61,274 nucleotides of DNA, taken from the NCBI RefSeq assembly GCF_001949145.1, contig NW_019091440.1, forward strand, positions 943,954 through 1,005,227, written 5' to 3'. Under the pieces are notes generated by a model. The model was not told the origin of the DNA and did not search any database. It saw only the letters and a program-made list of their open reading frames with translations. Shown piece after piece: positions 12,201 through 24,499 of the stretch. The DNA comes from Acanthaster planci. Taxonomy: Eukaryota; Echinodermata; Asteroidea; Valvatida; Acanthasteridae. Each line of letters starts with the position of its first letter. Position 1 is the first letter of the stretch. The translations under genes were made by a program, and so were the position numbers.

Positions 12201-12979
12201 TCTAAAATTCAACACAATAACCACTGATTTAAAATGAATTGCCATAAGATGATTTATTGATGATAACCATTCAAAAATAAATTACCACACTGTGATCAAC
12301 AGAGGCTTAGCAAGGATAAGTAGGCCTACTTGTGTTTCATTAGCCTTGACGCTGAAACGTATTTCATGTTATAACCGTGCGGCTGCCTGACAAGAACTTT
12401 TATATTCAGCATCCAAATTGACGGGGCTAACTGTACACGTTAAACCGCAGCTAGTTACCGGTCCCCATATAATACGGACGGGGACCAGTCTACTAGACTG
12501 GATCCCTGCTGTATCAATAATAACGCTCAGTAAGGTGACGGCGTCGTTTCTAGAATGCCCCTTTCATAAATTTCCCTCTCATGGCTTGATTAATAATTAT
12601 AATAATTATCATTCAAGAGCTAAAAGATTGCATAAGTGGTTTGTCATACACTTTTTGTGGGTCTGGAAAGCCCATGCATGGAATAGCCATTGCCTTATGT
12701 TTGTATATACATGTATGTGACGTCAGCATAACACAATAGGGTTTTCTCTGAATCTTCCCAATTATGTAGAAAGAAATTCACTACGCTGATGAAAGGAAAA
12801 AAATAGTGAAAATCAGCCGGTTCTGCGCCCTTGATTATGAAAGGAAGCGGTGCACGGAATCGTTTTGTTACTCAACTTGTAACACCGACTTCTGCAACAT
12901 CGCCGGTGCAATGACCTCTGGGCGGATGGTGACATCGGCGGCAGTCATGGTGGTCACTACTTCGATCGCACTCTATTAG
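9272..12979 (+). CDS. Ly6/uPAR-domain GPI-anchored protein (Ly6-A)
   Basis: Three exons: 9272-9314 (phase 1 end), 11070-11227 (phase 0 end) and 12770-12979 with stop TAG; 137 codons including stop, 136 aa. Exon 1 encodes a signal peptide (MNKLASLFVISACF) and ends g|gtaagt. Exon 2 follows ttttcctcag and opens the three-finger domain with GCYLC, then EEWCNDPFNVSD, which contains an NVS glycosylation sequon. Exon 3 carries RFCALDYERKRC and the family hallmark CNTDFCN, then a hydrophobic tail (SAAVMVVTTSIALY) typical of a GPI-anchor signal. I count 10 cysteines in the mature protein, the usual Ly6 number, but the common CC before the last cysteine is TC here. By family knowledge the product is a small extracellular, membrane-anchored binding protein; its ligand is unknown. 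The exon phases and the WCNDPF motif match the B and B' genes. The start is the first ATG after the TATA box. Confidence 0.88.
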
Positions 12980-13202
12980 CTGTTCGAAAGTTGAATATCT
13001 TAAATGGCTTGCAATTTTGGCCACTGAATTTCGCAATAGCTTGAAGTGTGGTACATTACAAATCCGTTTAAAATTTAGACTTTGAGACGTTGGTGGCAGC
13101 AGACATACCGGTCTATCTCGTGCTCAGAATCACCCATGCTCAGAGCAACGCACGCGCGTTCAGAACTCCTAAATACACATAGGTATCATAATAGAAATGT
13201 AT

Positions 13203-13842
13203 AGAGTACCGAAGTGTGACGTCAGTGTGAACCAGAAAGTGCAGTGCAAACGAATAGAGCGCGCGCGCGTTGGTTCACGCGCTAGTTCTCGCGCTCATGC
13301 CTTCCACACACTAATTGTGCGCGTGACGTATTCAATTCGGATCTTCTATTCCTTTAATTTAAATTACACAAACCTGGCCACAGAACAGGGCGACATGTTC
13401 TATTATGCTGTCAGATTATGCAGGCGTTACGCGCTCACGCGGTTCTGTTCATAGTCTTCTACGCTCACGAACCTTTTTTTTAAAATTTTTCTGACGTCCT
13501 CAATACGGGTGATTTACAATAGTGAGCCTCCAAGAGGTTGAAACGCGTTGGCCAATCACGACGCACGAACTCTGTCGACCCAATGCGCGGTTTGAAAAGG
13601 TGGACACACTTTGCGCGTTGTGATTGGCCAACGCGTTTCAAACTCTTGGAGGCGCACTATTGTGACTCGCTCGTATTCAAATGCACATCACGTCTCCCCG
13701 TATATATCTCTTGAGTACAGAAGTGAATACGTCACACGCAGAGTTATGTCTGTAAAAGGCATTAGCGCGTGAATCAACACGTGCGCGTAACCCCAATCGC
13801 TTACAATGCGCTTTCTGACTCAAAGTGACGTCACACGGTACT
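13203..13842. repeat. Large foldback (inverted-repeat) element
   Basis: Outer arms: 13203-13345 (gagtaccgaagtgtgacgtc ... gtgcgcgtgacgtattc) pair with about 13720-13842 read in reverse. Inner arms: 13517-13572 and about 13614-13665 pair over some 50 bp (cctccaagaggttgaaacgc / gcgtttcaaactcttggagg). CpG-rich with many cgcgcg words, unlike its surroundings. A related inner-arm fragment recurs at 15472. No reading frame of note; a non-autonomous foldback element is the best reading. Confidence 0.7.
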
Positions 13843-14482
13843 GGTGCGCCTCACTAATGCACTTGTGCGCGTTTCACACACGCATAGGGTTCCGCGAGGT
13901 TCCAAGCTGTTCGTGCGTTATCAGACATTTTTACTTGGCCAGTGTCAAGTAAAAAAAATATAAAACGACCAGCATGTTTGTTGCCACCAAGCGTCTCCCA
14001 AAGTCTCCCATTAAGTTTGCCCTGAAGCCAATGAGGTTTTGAAAACTATCCGTTGAGAAGACTAACTCTTCATATCCGTGGTATCAAAAGAAGCAAAACT
14101 GCATGGAGCCCGTGATCTTCAAGATTTAGGGCCGAATCAAAGCCGAAGCCCTGTTTTTCAGAAATACTCGGAAAAGTGTCAGTCAGAGACATTATTTTGT
14201 TGTAAAAGTACTGGAAACAAAGTTGTCGGTGTTTTGTCCTATTTCGGTTTTTTTCTCTGTATTATGAAGTGGAGTTACTTCTGAAGCAAGCATTTACAAA
14301 AATTCTACGTGGAATATGCGTCAATGTATACAATTTGATAATCAAAAAGTCCTGTTTAGTATTGTTTGAAAATATTTTAGAAGGAATTAAAACAGCATTT
14401 TCCTGATAATTGCGTGTGGTGGTGGACCATCATTTCTGTAGGACCAATCTGCATTAGCCTGAGTTGGCACAAACGACCACTA

Positions 14483-14698
14483 TTCTATAGCTGGAAAAAC
14501 GTATCGTGTGTTCCACAACCAGAATAAGAAGTCATTGCTGCAGTGGCAGACACTTGCAGACGGGCGGTACGCGCGCGTTAAATACCTCTTTGACCAATAG
14601 GGTGTCTTGATTTGCACGATGCACGTGCGCGTCAAACTGATGCGTGTGCGTGTGAATGCAGTGCCACCGCAGTTGTGGCGCCTAACCAGATTAGTTTA
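14483..14698 (+). repeat. Dispersed CGCG-rich repeat, copy 1
   Basis: Matches 40158-40372 in reverse orientation across its length, sharing ttccacaaccag, gtacgcgcgcgtta, cctctttgaccaatagg and gtgccaccgcagtt. By eye identity is high but not perfect. Internal ctgcagtgg and ccaccgcag words suggest degenerate inverted ends. Confidence 0.75.
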
Positions 14699-15089
14699 TC
14701 CGCTCCGAGCGGAACAAAAGAGGGCGTGCTTTTTTGGTACACACCACATAGGCGAGGTATGAAACGCGCAGGTATATGCGCATTCGGCGCAGAGCACACT
14801 GAGTACGCGTAACTAACTTACTTCGTCTTTGCGTACACGCAGAACGCGTGCAAGAACCCGCTTGTAACCACCTGTCTTTCTTTTGCCAATTGGGGGTGCA
14901 CTTACAGCTCGGAGTGGATAATATTACAATGCAGTATTGTTTGGCAAATCTTCTCGAAAGACAAAAAGACGTGTATGAAGTTTAGCACATTCCAGAGAAT
15001 TCACTTCTCTGTGCTCAGACTAGAATTGCCATCTATTACGAGACCAAAAATGAGCCTTGTCTGTCTACAGACCCTTGACAGTGCATCTT

Positions 15090-15165
15090 CCTCTAGCAGA
15101 AGCACGCCCTCATCGGTTGAAAAGAGCGGCGTTGGTTGGGAGTGTTCGATTTGTTGGTACTAGTG
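15090..15165 (+). repeat. Dispersed repeat (CACCGGTTGAAAAGAGC family), copy 1
   Basis: agaagcacgccctcatcggttgaaaagagcggcgttggttggg type sequence. Related copies are at about 38455-38540 (-) and 43645-43725 (+). Non-coding dispersed repeat of unknown class. Confidence 0.55.
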
Positions 15166-15949
15166 ATGCGACAGCGGCGAGTGCATTTCCTAGTTGTTCG
15201 GGAACCAGCGAAGTTCAGTTTCCACCAAAAGAACCCCTGCTGCTAAGAAAAAAGCTCCATCTCTTGGTCCAGCTCGATACCCATAATTTGTTAGCTGCAA
15301 AGCTAACGTTCAAGGCGTTAAAACACAAGTCACAAGGGCAGTTTCACGAGCAGTTCACGTGGAAGAGTGGAAGCGTGACATGTAATAAACATTAATGCAC
15401 TAAATTGTGAATACTTCTCAAATACAACATGCCTCTCATACTAACAACAATTATCCATTACAGGCTTTTCACAATAGTGCGCCTTCAAGAGTTTAGTGAT
15501 GACTGCAATGTTATGAGCGCAGTGGTTGAAATTGCGGCACCATCTACCTTATACTCAGCGTAGGGACGGGGTGGACCGGGGCTGGGTAGCAGTACCACGA
15601 TGGAGAGGGACACGGCAGTGTGTCGCTCAGCAAACGGCTCAGACATAACGTTGACGAGCCGCTGTGAGGCTGCAACTCGCTCTACCAGCAACCTGGGCTA
15701 GTTCGCACCCCATCGCATCGGTCCAAGCTGAGCTAGTTGGCTCACGAGCTTGGCAAAATCAGCTCCATTCATTGGGTTCTAAACGCTCAGAAATCAATAA
15801 AACATGAGCGTAGTTGAAGAGCTCAACCAGTGGGAAATCTTCATTTCAAAGGGTCACATGACTTCCTGCTAGAGTCGTGTGCAAGAATCTCAGTGTCGTG
15901 TGTAAAAGGCGAAACATAAAATAACAAGTCACGTGTACAAAAGTGCGCT
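15166..15949. other. No gene seen
   Basis: Contains only a short fragment (15472-15497) related to the inner arm of the foldback element at 13.5 kb. No credible exon. Confidence 0.35.
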
Positions 15950-16100
15950 AACCTTATATACCTAATGTGGACTTGTGAACAAAAGATGTCCACACGATGC
16001 AGGAAAGGAAAACGTTCTGTGGGCTTACACGTCCACAGGACGTTTCCCCTTCTCTGAAAAAGACGTGTAGAGGCATTTTGGGGTAGGGGTCATCCGTCGT
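15950..16100 (+). repeat. Dispersed GTCCAC hairpin repeat, copy 2
   Basis: Carries the family words tgtggacttgtgaacaaaag, atgtccacacgatgcagg, cgtttccccttctctgaaaa and cattttggggt. Most diverged of the four copies. Confidence 0.5.
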
Positions 16101-16946
16101 AACAGGAAGAAAAACAGTCAAGGAAACCTTGTACAAAAAAAAAAAAAGCTGAAAATCGTGTTCTCAGTTCAAGAAAAATGAGTATTTTCATTGAGTTTTC
16201 TTAACTGCACGAAAAGAAAGGAATGTCCACAGTAGGTATTTAAGGTAAGTGTTCATCTAGTTTCGGGTGCAAAAAGGATTACACAATCATCCAACAAAAC
16301 GACTGTCAGTTACAAAGTCTATAGACTTGAATCAAGTCGGACTTACGTTGCTCTTCCCCGGTCAGCCATTCCTTCAGCCTGTACGCACGTCACAGAGATC
16401 CCTACTTGAGTCAAGTCTACAAAGTCTAGGGTAACCGCATTATTGGCATTCCAGGGAACCTTACAGCACCCCACCCTTCAGCCACGTGAAGGGGGAGCTT
16501 CCAACATTCCAAACTGAGCAACAGAGGAGCGAAGGAATACGCAGTCACGTCACAGTACAGCATGAACAACTTAACACAAAATTATAGTCTCTGCTACATT
16601 TCCATTTGCATAGCTGAGCTAAATAGACCTTGTCATTGATAAATTCCGATTCTAATAAAATCTGAGCGGGATTTTAGTGCTCTGTACCAAGACCTTACAA
16701 TCGTGATTTTTCCTGTGCCCACGAGATTATTCGGCCTCCCGCTTAGATTAGAAACTGATAGCAAAAGCGATTTAATGGGATTTTCTGAAGAAAAAACTTA
16801 ACAAAGCCAGGAAACCTGAGAGTAAATAATCAAAATCGCACCCCTGTGCATTTTCCATGACCTTGCCGCCAAGGCCTTTCGTGCACATGCGTGCATAATT
16901 ATGAATTTGTCACAGGTTGGCTCTCGATTGTCATGGTCGAGACCTC
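16101..16946. other. No gene seen
   Basis: No coding or RNA feature recognised up to the edge of the N gap. Confidence 0.35.
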
Positions 16947-17669
16947 NNNNNNNNNNNNNNNNNNNNNNNNNNNNNNNNNNNNNNNNNNNNNNNNNNNNNN
17001 NNNNNNNNNNNNNNNNNNNNNNNNNNNNNNNNNNNNNNNNNNNNNNNNNNNNNNNNNNNNNNNNNNNNNNNNNNNNNNNNNNNNNNNNNNNNNNNNNNNN
17101 NNNNNNNNNNNNNNNNNNNNNNNNNNNNNNNNNNNNNNNNNNNNNNNNNNNNNNNNNNNNNNNNNNNNNNNNNNNNNNNNNNNNNNNNNNNNNNNNNNNN
17201 NNNNNNNNNNNNNNNNNNNNNNNNNNNNNNNNNNNNNNNNNNNNNNNNNNNNNNNNNNNNNNNNNNNNNNNNNNNNNNNNNNNNNNNNNNNNNNNNNNNN
17301 NNNNNNNNNNNNNNNNNNNNNNNNNNNNNNNNNNNNNNNNNNNNNNNNNNNNNNNNNNNNNNNNNNNNNNNNNNNNNNNNNNNNNNNNNNNNNNNNNNNN
17401 NNNNNNNNNNNNNNNNNNNNNNNNNNNNNNNNNNNNNNNNNNNNNNNNNNNNNNNNNNNNNNNNNNNNNNNNNNNNNNNNNNNNNNNNNNNNNNNNNNNN
17501 NNNNNNNNNNNNNNNNNNNNNNNNNNNNNNNNNNNNNNNNNNNNNNNNNNNNNNNNNNNNNNNNNNNNNNNNNNNNNNNNNNNNNNNNNNNNNNNNNNNN
17601 NNNNNNNNNNNNNNNNNNNNNNNNNNNNNNNNNNNNNNNNNNNNNNNNNNNNNNNNNNNNNNNNNNNNN
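16947..17669. other. Assembly gap (723 N)
   Basis: Unknown sequence. The flanks read ...ggtcgagacctc and atgtggtctcgattt..., so short ggtctcga/tcgagacc words face each other across the gap. That may mean the missing piece has inverted ends, such as a transposon. Reading frames drawn through it are meaningless. Confidence 0.98.
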
Positions 17670-18425
17670 ATGTGGTCTCGATTTTTATAGTCAGTTTAAG
17701 GTTATTCGCCCACTTCTTAGATGGGTTGGCCAAGAAAACAGATGGCCAGTCGGAAAAGGAAAACCACGGGAAAAGTGGAAACATATAAATGACTAATTAG
17801 GCAGATGGTTTCTCCCGTCCGGCCTTCTTGGAGAGGGGTATGTTGTGGTCAACGCACTTCCGTGGGAATGACACTTAGTCGGACCCAACATCTTCAAATG
17901 GCATTCTAACAGGGTCCGACAAATTTATTAGTGAACGGTCACAATGGAAGTTTGTGTGCGCAACAATATTTACAACGAACGATTAGGATGACGCTTCAAG
18001 AGCTCCGTAGTTCTGGATAAAATAATGATATTCGTAACCGTCACATTAGGTAACATTTTTGTCAATGCAAACGAAATTTTCAGTAATCAAAGAGACGATC
18101 CAGCCACATCTTTTCAGAGGTCAAAGCTTGCCTAACGGCGTTTTGTGACAAAGTTGTGCATGAAATCAAGTTGTCTCTCCGCTCTATCTACAGCGCCCTC
18201 TACATGCAAGAAAACCTCACAACCAGAGCGTGCGTTACCGCTGCCCTTTTTCAAAATATGATTTTCTCTAAACATGGTCTCAAATCTCGCCCTCGTGTGG
18301 CAAAAGTGTTCGCTGTTGAGACCTAACGACAAAAATTGGAGTTTTTCCTCATATTTCATGATATTCAAAACACACTGCACTGGACTCTACAAATTATCAA
18401 CCCAGGCAACCAATTTTGTAAACCT
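17670..18425. other. No gene seen
   Basis: Ordinary sequence without a credible exon. Confidence 0.3.
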
Positions 18426-18429
18426 AACT

Positions 18430-18605
18430 AACGGGAGAGGAAGCCAAGATAGGATGGAATGGGGTATGGGATTGGATGGGTTATGGATTGGGATGGTACT
18501 CGGTCGGCTGGTATTGGATTGGAGGTGCGGCTGGGATAGTTAGGAATGAGACAGGAGCCTTGGAGGGATATGAGGTTGGGCATGGAACTCAGGGATGGGA
18601 CCTCA
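18430..18605 (+). repeat. G-rich GGGATGGATT tract
   Basis: Degenerate short tandem words such as ggatggaatggggtatggga and ttggatgggttatggattgg, with many runs of two to four G on one strand. Could form G-quadruplex structure; no coding value. Confidence 0.6.
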
Positions 18606-19424
18606 TTTGGGGTGGCAAAGGCATCGCGATCAACCATGCTGTCCCCCGCGTCTAGTTCCTTGTTAAGTAGAGCGTTATGGAACACACTGTTAATGTAACC
18701 ATTTAATCTTTCATCATGTTCGCAAATTCGGAAATAACTTTCATGTTAAAAAAAATTCCTGAAGACGACTACAGTGTGAGGATTAGGCTGCTGGTGGTGT
18801 TTTCCGCAGAATTGGTCGCTTTTTCATTGGTTTGGGGGATGTCACTGGATAGATCATGGCTACAGGTGGTCTTCGCTGACTTAGTTTCTGGAGAGCGATA
18901 CAGTCCGAGAAGTTTGGGAGCGGGAGGATGAAAGGCTGTTTGTGGGTGAGCTACGGGAGACTTGGTCAACGAGGGAAAGGAAAGGGTGAGCCTTTCTCGG
19001 TACATTGGGTTGTGTACAACACTTAGTCTCTGGATGGCTAGGAAATCTACACATAATTCTTTCGGGGTAAAACTGTGGGTGAGCGGAGGTAATTGACCTC
19101 GCTGTGCCGTAACCGGACACAGGCTTTCGGTGAGTGGTTTGGCGGGACACATACGCTATAAGTGGGGTCTTTGTGGGTCGAATGTACGGGTCATATGTGT
19201 GATTGAGAGAAAGATTTGGGGGAAAATGACAAAGTTGGAAGTGTTCTTCGGAGTTGCGATTCAAGATCGCAGCATAGTGCAACCGGGTCGCGCATGGAAT
19301 GCAATGCACTGTGGTCAATGCGTGTAATCTATATGGTCATTGCGGGCTCGCTGAGTGGTGTGTGTATAGCGTGTACGTTACAATCTACATGCATATAGGA
19401 GAACAGTTTGTGGAAGCGACTTAT

Positions 19425-19960
19425 TCAAGTGAGACTTTCTGGCCAGCTGATTAGCATTGAAAGTGCCCTCATTATATTTTGAAAAAGGAGACTTGTTTGG
19501 ACCCCAAAATGGTACGATTTTGTAAATTGTTGCCAGGATCAACTGCCCTGGGTCTTTGAGGTTTCATATGAGAGCACAATGGCTAAAAACGTCGGTTGAC
19601 AAATGGTCCTAAGTGCCCGAGAAAGTTGAGGGTTGCCACTTGAAAAAGAGCAATCAGACTTCGGAAAAATCACTTTTCGTTGGAGGATTTTGTCTCGTTG
19701 GAGTAATTAAAATGTAATCTGTTTACCTACCAGAAAATGAAAAGAAAGTGAAAGATAAGGCACCAGACAGTAATTGAATATTTTTTTCCGAAATTTCAGG
19801 GATGTTGGTATGCATGTTATTGAGCCCTGATGAACAACACTTTTTTTCCAGTGGGGCTTGAGTTGATGGACTGCACCCGTACTGCTACAATCCTGGACAC
19901 AAGTGTTGGGACACTTGTCCATAGCCGTACCCTTTGCAGGTCCCCCACCTCCCCGGTCAC
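19425..19960 (+). repeat. ~500-bp dispersed block, copy 1
   Basis: Direct repeat of 58300-58760: ctggccagctgattagcatt, gatcaactgccctgggtctt, cacttgaaaaa, atgttggtatgca. Order is the same in both copies, with many substitutions and small indels. No coding frame is kept between them, so it is a transposon remnant or old segmental duplicate. Confidence 0.75.
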
Positions 19961-21289
19961 TTTTGTCATCTCCAACTGAAGCTCAGGTAGTGAATTGGGA
20001 CTCAACATTGAGAGGAGGCCAGGGGTGTTGGCCAGGATTGTAAATGCAATTTTGCACGCCCCTTTATCACGAATGGAAGAGGCAAACAGTACGTTTTGCA
20101 GTCCGTTGTATGCGCGGCGGCGCGGCCTTCCGTCCATCCAGCCAGCTGTGACCTTCACGCTAGCGATCATACAATGGCCCTATGCAACCAAACCGACGCA
20201 GAATTATAACCCCTGCATGAAAACAGACCCTGACAGGTTTATTTGTTAAATATCTAAAGAGTGGGCATCAAGGCTGCACTATGCACGACTCGATAGCCTC
20301 ATGGCCAGAAGGACAAACTCCCCATTTATAAAATAAAATCTTGTTTGAGGTGCCCTGTAACCATGGAGCTATGTACAGTGTACAAACTAATAATTACGCG
20401 GCTCGTTTCGAAAAGGCCGCCGTCTAAACTCGAAAACGACTTCCTCTCTGTAGATAATGTCTTTGTGTAAGATGAGACTGAGTAGGAGTGAAGACGAAAG
20501 GACTTAAGAATTAAGAATATTCCAGGATTTCGACAATTGCCGACGTCGGGCGAACGTATCCTTGATACTGGGTTAAAAATCTCACTTACCCGTTTTTAAA
20601 TCGGCATCAGGTAATATGAATAATTTTAACCCTGCCTGGACACTGGAAACTGACATTTCCTATCCGGCCACGCCTACATCCGGCTGAAAGCGTTCGTTAT
20701 CTGATGCATCAAGGACACGCTTAAGGGTGCACCCCTAAAACTAAATTTCCATAGACAGCAGTACTGTGATAAATCCCCATACTTCACAAATATCTTACAA
20801 ATAAATACTCACAACTCTCGCAGGTGTTCAGGCTGCACAGAAACATGAAGTTCCACATGTCCTCTTTCATTTTACTTTCAATTTTTAGTGGGTTGACCAA
20901 TGATTTTGTGAGATACTCTCACACAAAGCAGACCACCCCTAAAATGAAGGAAATTTCACTGCCCGGGAGAGTAGCCTTTTTGAAAAATGCATCCCTCTGC
21001 AAAATGGCTCAAATAGTGCCACCTTTGGACCCGATTGCATCCCAATTGCTCAGAATTGGAAGCCCTGAGTCTGGCCCAGAGGTCCAGTCTCATATCTCTT
21101 CAATTCCTCAGTTCCATGGCGCTCAGGACCCTCTAATATACAGAATGTCCACATAAAACGGTATATAGCTTGTGGTGTTATTGACACAGATGAGTGAACA
21201 AACCAGACCGATGTTAAGGTTACTGAAATCGGGACTGTGACAAGTTCGCATATGTGATTAACAGGCGAGACCATGCAAGTGTACCGTCG
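19961..21289. other. No gene seen
   Basis: A frame at 20824-21156 starts with a weak signal-peptide-like stretch, but it has no splice sites or domain I can recognise and is not counted as a gene. Confidence 0.3.
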
Positions 21290-21985
21290 CCCTTCTGCAA
21301 GTGTGCATAGTCTGGCTGCGGCATTACCATAGTATGACTGCGGCCACTAACATAGTCTTGTGCATAGTTTCAGACCACTAATTTGCACACCGCCTCACAC
21401 GCAAAGAGCCTGCATTCCCAGTCTGGTTCCCAAATGAAGTTATAAACTGTTTTGAGAGATCCTATGGGCGATTTACTTACACAACAGTCTGGGAAACCGA
21501 CAAGGCTAACATCCCTGTAGGCCTAGCGGGAAGTGGTTTTCTTGCCTTGTTTTGAGAGGAGACTAGCCTTGACGCCTCGTGAGCTTCAGGCTGCTGATAT
21601 TCCGGAATTTTTCCCCTTTGTGCAAAAAGAAAAAAAAATGGTTGAATCAAGTGGATCCAACTGAAAACAAAAATTTATCAAGAATGCTAAAACCAGTCTC
21701 CTCTCAAAACAACTCAAGAAAACCACTTCCCGTAGGCTAGGATTCAGAAAGTGCATGGTAAATCCACAGAAGGTTGTGTAATAAAAAACTTCCCATTTAA
21801 GTCTCTGAACTTTTGATTCGTCGATCTCATGGCAAAATGAGGTCATTATGTTGTTATTATTGTGCGTGAATAAATTGCCTCGTTTTAAATTTCCCACATA
21901 AATCACAATTCAAGAGAAGTTCTGGATTTTGCTTGTCATTTTTTGGCAAACCGACCTCCAGTTTTGCAAAACTTGAACAGCGCTG
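21290..21985 (-). repeat. Inverted-repeat-rich dispersed element, copy 1
   Basis: Read on the minus strand this follows 59285-59960 on plus: agttttgcaaaact, gaagtggttttcttg, gttttgagaggagact, gtgtgaggcggtgtgcaaat, then ctatggtag-type words. In this copy the middle is itself palindromic: gaagtggttttcttgccttg near 21530 and its reverse complement near 21710. The minisatellite that ends the other copy is represented here by only two or three degenerate units (21305-21370). Confidence 0.65.
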
Positions 21986-22124
21986 TTTGAAAAAAACACT
22001 TTAATTTCGCTCTTCGTCGTCTAAAGCGTCATAGATATTACGTCCTGTGTAATTTTTATTGGCTGTTGGCTACCTGCTGTCAATACGAGCTGTGAAAAAG
22101 AAATCCTCCCCATCCACAAACAAT

Positions 22125-22202
22125 CTCGACACAGGATTCGAACCCACACCCCACAGACCTCAAACCAATGATGCTGTAACTGCTTGACTACCACAGCTCA
22201 CA
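22125..22202 (-). mobile_element. tRNA-like SINE head
   Basis: On the minus strand tgtggtagtcaagcag resembles an A box and GGTTCGAATCC (22134-22144 in reverse) is a perfect B box, with tRNA-like spacing. The sequence does not fold into a clean cloverleaf with a proper acceptor stem, so I call a SINE promoter region and not a tRNA gene. Confidence 0.5.
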
Positions 22203-22446
22203 CAAATTACTGGTGTGTTTTTACTGCTTATATACATGCAGGGGCCTACTGTAATACCGATATGAACGACAGCAACACGAGTCTAATATTACGGTGGACA
22301 TGCGCAATATATACCTGTACGCAACCACGGTGGTCGGGCTTCATATTGATTGCATATCTCGTCAATACCATTGACACGGCAGGGGCCCAGCCACTGTGAA
22401 TACAAATAGAAATTGATTACGTATCGTCGCTGCGTTCCGATCGACT

Positions 22447-22724
22447 CAATGGCGTATCCAACAGGGCAGGGGGCAACTTACCTCGACCAAGGACTTCTTT
22501 TGAAACAGAGTACTTCATGGGTATAAGAAAGTTATCGGTATATTTATTTATCAAATACACGTATTAGCGCCAACATCCTAAAAAAGAAATAAAAACAAGG
22601 ATTTGAGGACCGCGAGTACGGCTTTTGATTTTTTTTCTCCTGAACACCGTGTTTAATGAGCCCAAAGCCGCATTCGCTCATGAAAGTTGAATCCTCCCAA
22701 AATCAAAAGCTGGGTTCGCCCCTG
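22447..22724. mobile_element. hAT-like MITE
   Basis: The left end caatggcgtatccaacaggg and the right end read in reverse, caggggcgaacccagc, both resemble hAT-type termini (CAGNGGCGNANCCAG). Eight bases on either side, gatcgact and gctccact, agree at six positions, consistent with an aged 8-bp target duplication. 278 bp, no transposase. Confidence 0.4.
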
Positions 22725-24499
22725 GCTCCACTTCGGGGACCAGCTATGGAGTCGAAACATGACATATTTTAATGTTCCAGTACGGAGACGATTCAGAACG
22801 GCCGCTGTTAAGCTCTTCCACGGTAGGCCTACCCTTGTCCAGTTTCCAAAGGCGCTTGGAGTTGGAGGAAGCCACAAACCCACCCATGCATACTGTAACC
22901 AACCGGACACAAAAGATGCTCTTTCTCTTGCTAGCATTGTGGTACGTTTCCATACGCACTTCGGGGTGTAACTCTGTTTTCGGAGCATCGATGCTATAAG
23001 GTGAAAAGTCCGAAAGAGCACGGAACGGTTTTGCTCATTGTGCTCATTGGATGAGAATACTGGGCTGGTTTCGAATTAAACCCCGGGCCAGCAATTTGAG
23101 TGTGGCCACTTGAAATAGTGGAAGGCTCGCCAATTAAATCGCACAGTCCAAGGCCGTCATAATAAACAGTAAACACCGACCAAGGTGACGTCACACTTTC
23201 AGTTGACCAAGGACAGTGCACCCAAGGGACGTCCGTGTCAAAGCTTGCCCGTTGAATTCAGCATGAATGTGTTAAGCTTGTCACAGTCGACTTCACTGAA
23301 GTCCCTGTAACAATGCAAGCAAAGAACAGGAAACACGTATCAGGGGCGGGTCTGGAGCTAAGAGGGGAAGGTTTTAGAATTTTTTTTGGATAGGGGACAA
23401 TTATTATAGTTGTCGATTATGGTTGTTGCCGTAGGCAGATCATTTAATGTCTTTATTTTCGTACATGCATACGGAGACTCTTACGCTCTAAAAACACATG
23501 GATCAGACTGATCCGGAATCTGGGTCCTATGGGGCCAGATCCCTTTCTGGGTCAAATATGACCCCAAAACAGGTCATAATTTCAATGGTTTAGAGGGCTT
23601 CGATCTTGGAACAATGTGGCGAGGTTATTATTAATTTAACTAACAACAAACAGTAAACATATCGAAGAGCATCTGAAGCTACAAAACGTCTGTTTTCCAC
23701 TGTCGGCTTGCTGATGTTTCTATTATGTTTTAATATTACAGTGATCATTTGCACGCTTGAACAAAAATCCTATCCCTGAGGTCAAGGTTACTTACGGCCA
23801 CACTGCAATCAAGTGGGGTTTTTCTGTCCCTCGCAGGTCACCAGGTGAATCGCCCAACTGTGGGCCACCCGACTGCGATGAATGAAATATCATTTGAGTA
23901 AACTGTCCATTTTACTCAAAGTACTGTTAAAAATGTTCCTTATACGACCACTTTTTTATCTATCGTTTTGATGTCTGGCCCAACAGTTCACTTGTATCCC
24001 GCCTCAGGCAAAACAATTTAATTGCCCAGTGAGAAACGTGACGGCGCATGACAAGCTTCACGCCGCGCCCAGAACAATTTTCTTTTCACTTCGCGGAATG
24101 ATATCTGCTGAAACAAAACGGAAGTTTGGGCTTCTGAAATGCTCCTGAAATCCTAAACTGCAAATCGAACGTATGTTTCGCGAAGGCAATGCCTACATGC
24201 CTGCAAATGGTAGCATTTTTACTTGAATTCCAATTAAAAATAAAAGAGAAATTTGTGAAGCACTATTTTTTTCGCGTAAACGGTGGAATGTGGCAGTAAG
24301 CAGGTTGGCGTCCTTGCCGCTACTGCCATATTCTTAACATTGCGCGTTCATTTTGCAACACTTCCCTTCTGTTGTCATCCAAGTGCAAGTGGACATTGAA
24401 GGCAGACCGATTACAACACTTCTTGCAAGGAAGGAATCTTCAAAGTTGGAGACCTAAAACTCTCGCTCTTGTGGTAAACCAGAAACGAAACCAAGCACC

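Noticed and set aside
16798-17796. Several long open frames on both strands
   Set aside because: They consist mostly of N; stops are only hidden by the gap.
20824-21156. 110-codon frame with a weak signal-peptide-like start
   Set aside because: No family resemblance, no splice or promoter signal, and no cysteine pattern like the Ly6 genes.
22125-22202. Possible genuine tRNA gene
   Set aside because: Good B box but no convincing acceptor stem or anticodon arm; SINE head preferred.
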